Assembly: GCA_964019155.1 (NCBI GenBank)
Contig: OZ025243.1
Location: forward strand, 29,556,871-29,620,870
From: Osedax fenrisi
Lineage: Eukaryota > Annelida > Polychaeta > Sabellida > Siboglinidae
Length of the DNA: 64,000 nt
Direction of reading: 5' to 3'
Shown here: positions 60,593 to 64,000 of the stretch, in pieces
Position numbering within the stretch: the first letter of the stretch is position 1
Layout: the number at the start of each line of letters is the position of its first letter
The notes under the pieces: model-generated
Told to the model about the DNA's origin: nothing
Databases searched by the model: none
The model's input: only the letters and a program-made list of their open reading frames with translations
Position numbers and translations under genes: made by a program

Positions 60593-62968
60593 TAGGTGGA
60601 TGTATTTTCATTATTTATAGCCAGGAACTGTTCCTTAGTTATATTTAAATTTAAACTAGAATTAATATTATAAATGTGTGTCCAAAATAGATTTGAATTT
60701 AAAGAACTCTAAATCAATATAAAAAATTGAAAAATCTTGATTTTGTGATTTTATCGAAAGTTATATAAAATAAAAGTTTATTTCTCAACCAAATACTTTA
60801 ATCCATTACATATTTGTTATTATATAAGTAATATTTTCAAACCTTATATTTATTTATTTATTTTATTAATTAAAATTATATATCAATATAATACAATATT
60901 TGTGGTCTAATATATTAATAAATTATTTAATAATTAAGAAATCATGTTTTTTTATTAATAATAAATAAAAGTAAATTATAAATAAAATAGAATAGATAAT
61001 AATTGCGAATATAACTATTTAGAAGTTTTAAATTAAATATACATTTTTATCTTAATTTCAAGTTTTTTTGTTATTTTTTTAAAGGTATTTTTAATTTTAA
61101 ATAAATAAATAATTGTAGAACTTAATATTGATATAATAAATAACATATTAATAATTATATCTCTGATATTAAATTTAATAATTATTAATTTATCATATTA
61201 TAAATTCATATTATAAATCATATTATAAATAAAATTTAATAAACAAAATTAAATATTGAAATTGATTATGTCTAATTATAAAGACACATAAATAATACTA
61301 GAGCTTCCAAATAATTTTAAAATTAAAAATTCATACTATATTAATAGTATAAATTATACTAAAATAACAAACTAACTACATTTGTGACAAAACCCGCTCC
61401 TTGTATATAATCCGTGCCTACTGTATATAATGAACTATTTATCACCTCATACCAGAGGAGTTGTTTATCACATGAATGTAAGGAATACTTGCACTGCACA
61501 TTTATTGGCAAGGAAGCAGCATTACATCACATCACATGACAAGTAATACACATATAATACACACATTCATGTTAATACTATATTAGTATAGTAAATTATT
61601 ATGTATTATATCATAGTAAACTAGTTATATAACCCACAATAGGAACCTGATTATAATACAATTAAATCAATGAAATAGCAGACCAAATTATATTTCTGTA
61701 TAGTAATATATGGATTATATACAAATTAAATTATTATACATTAATATTTGTATATACAATATTTTGTTATATATATATATATATATAATTAGATTATATC
61801 TTATATGTGATATAATATTGGTAGATTATTATTTGTTATTTATAGTTATATAATATAACTTATATTTATTTATATATGATTATAATATAAAATTATTTAT
61901 TTAGATTTATAATTATAATAAATTGTCTTTTTAAACATTAATTTATTGTATAATTTTCTTTAATTTATATAATATCACCATATACACATTATACTATAAA
62001 ATGTATAGTATAAAGTATAGTAATATTTAATAATACAAAGAATAACTACTAGGTAGGCAAACAATCATGATTAGATAATATTTCTAACGTCCATATATGG
62101 AATTATATTTTGTAATATTAATCAAATATAATATCCGATAAACTATCCCCATTTGTATCATTGTATGTTCTATTACACTGAATTAGCTAATTTGGTTTTA
62201 AAAAAATATTAACTAATTCAATTATACTACACTATATTAATAGATAAGCTATAATATAGCAAATCTATGGGATATTCAGCATATTATAGTACTCTATAAA
62301 TACAATTCACACCATTCTCAGTATATAAGATATCATACGCTGACCTTCTATTCAGTTTCGTCAATGTTAGCCTATCAGAATGTCATTGTACATGACTTAA
62401 GGGAACGCGATACAATGGTTTGGTTTACATGTAAAATATTCGAAAAAATGCTATTTTTAGAAATCTATTAACTCAAAAAATAATCACTTTTTTTTTTAAT
62501 CTATTAATAATATTCCATATTTTTATATTATATGTTGACATTTATAGATGTTTACACATCTTTATATTATATGTTTCTAAAAAAAATAATTGAAATATCT
62601 GATAAAAAATTTTAATTTTCCAACTAAATTACTAAATAAAATTGTTTAAATAAATATTTTTTTAATTTTGACAAATAACTTTAATCTTACAGGTTTTATC
62701 TAGTTATATTGAAAAAATATTCAATTGTACAAAAGTTAATACTAGTTATGTCATGATTGGTCATAAATAATTATTCTGAGTAAATCAGGTTTAAAATATA
62801 ATATATGAATATACAGGTACAAATAATATAATATAAACAAAATGAATAATGTAATGAATATAATTTAAACACCACATAAAATATAATATGTGAAGTATTA
62901 TAATTTTACATTAATAAAAAAATTGAAATTTTTTTTCCGAAAAAACCATTTTAAAAACCCCCTTAATA
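60593..62968. other. Very AT-rich spacer
   Basis: No gene, RNA or element terminus recognised in about 2.4 kb. Short TA tract near 61769-61787. Confidence 0.5.
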
Positions 62969-63665
62969 GGGTGTTCACACGATGCGGGTTTTGCTTGTCG
63001 TACGAACAAATGCTGGACCGAATGCTTCAAAATCATAGATTCGGTCCAGCATTTACTCAGATTCCTATTTTTCTTGTCGTACAGCACAAATGGAAAATAT
63101 CATATTTTTTGCTGGACCGAAATAAATGCTGGACCGAAATATCTTACTATCTTTGGTAATGTTTACAATATTTTATAAAAATGTTATACTGAATAATTTT
63201 TATATAATTAATCGTATTACTACAATATAAAATACAATATAAACATCAATTATATAGAATATACAAAATTAAATAATTCAAGTAAAGATATAATAAAAGT
63301 AGTTTAATTTAATGCTTTAAAGATCGAGAATCGTTTTAAATAATTATGCGCCCATATAGTTCTCATTCTGCAATTTTCATACGAAATATGCAGTGCAATT
63401 TCATCCGTTATTAAACATAATACATTATTTAAATAAGTATCCATAATTATAATAAATGTAATTATAATAGATAACTTAAAATATTATTTTGATTTGAAAT
63501 TTTTGTTTATTTACTTTATTTTTTATTTCCGCTGTCAGTTATTGGTAACTACGACAATTTAAACCCGCGTCGTATGAACACTCGTATTTTTTAAATGCTG
63601 GACCGAAATTTGTCGGTCCATCATTTGTTCGTACGACAAGTAAAACCCGCATCATGTGAACACCC
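62969..63665. mobile_element. TIR element GGGTGTTCACACGATGCGGG
   Basis: The left end GGGTGTTCACACGATGCGGG and inverted right end GGGTGTTCACATGATGCGGG continue matching for about 45 bp, through TTGTCGTACGAACAAATG. TA lies on both sides (62967-62968, 63666-63667). TGCTGGACCGAA(A/T) or its inverse is repeated about six times inside both ends. The AT-rich core has no transposase; ORF 62890-63159 is a translation across the left end. Compatible with Tc1/mariner-type mobilisation. Confidence 0.8.
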
Positions 63666-64000
63666 TATAAGAGATTTGATAATCCTTTTCGGATTTACAT
63701 GACAGAGATTTTATAGAACATTCTAAAACTTATTCATATAACTTGGGTTCTTAACTTTACTTTATGAACATTACTATAGATTTTTTAAGATTTGAAATAA
63801 ATATGAGATAATTTATTTTATGAAATATTCTGTACAATTTTAATCAGATTATAAATATATAAAATAAAAATTGTTTTCAACAATATATATATATATATAT
63901 ATTTATTTTATTTAGTTTATCAGTTACTAGTCACTATATACTCTATTATAATAAGTTCAAATATAATACATTATACAATATACTTGAGGTATTATACATT
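63666..64000. other. AT-rich spacer
   Basis: Nothing recognised; TA tract about 63884-63901. Confidence 0.45.

Overview
The window is AT-rich animal nuclear DNA, most likely from a marine or other aquatic invertebrate. Long (TA)n microsatellites occur every few kilobases. Several LINE families, a degraded Ty3/Gypsy element, a BED-type hAT transposon, a tRNA-derived SINE and many short terminal-inverted-repeat (TIR) elements are present. No ribosome-binding sites, operons or bacterial genes are seen. I cannot name the species. I recognise no conventional host gene; the one small ORF that could be host coding lies at 56196-56471.

Layout. 1-6 kb: AT-rich spacer with an almost perfect 295-bp inverted repeat, a duplicated block with a 72-bp tandem repeat, and a CpG-rich stretch near 4.7-5.4 kb. 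6-17.2 kb: a tRNA-like SINE, a LINE fragment in one frame with two stops, a CR1/L2-like LINE relic, two elements with AGTGATGTAAATG ends and a hAT-like element carrying CGATCC arrays. 17-23.5 kb: microsatellites and LINE 3' ends. 23.6-28.4 kb: a 4.8-kb element with a perfect 10-bp target-site duplication (TSD) and tandem repeats next to each terminus; a 5'-truncated LINE with a 673-codon reverse-transcriptase ORF lies inside it. 28.4-35.8 kb: short DNA elements, E-box arrays, a 257-bp tandem duplication and a 75 x 15-bp minisatellite. 36.5-38.2 kb: an element with a pogo-like MITE nested inside. 39.7-47.4 kb: a decayed minus-strand Ty3/Gypsy gag-pol, interrupted by a 2.3-kb hAT element with a perfect 8-bp TSD; the hAT itself contains a LINE fragment. 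The gag end of the Gypsy element holds a 1.6-kb minisatellite of 9-bp units. 48.3-50.1 kb: an L2-like LINE. 50-57.6 kb: further DNA elements, the candidate small gene and a LINE 3' end. 57.6-64 kb: very AT-rich sequence with a LINE fragment and one TIR element.

The most notable signal is a recurring design. At least six sequence-distinct DNA-element families carry arrays of a short family-specific motif inside their ends. Two of them share the terminus AGTG(A/C)TGTAAATGA, and in each of these two the best-preserved copy has a perfect 10-bp TSD. They look like foldback or Mutator-type elements, and I do not recognise either family. The parts described here are mobile-element relics rather than a pathway, so the nesting order gives relative insertion ages rather than shared function.
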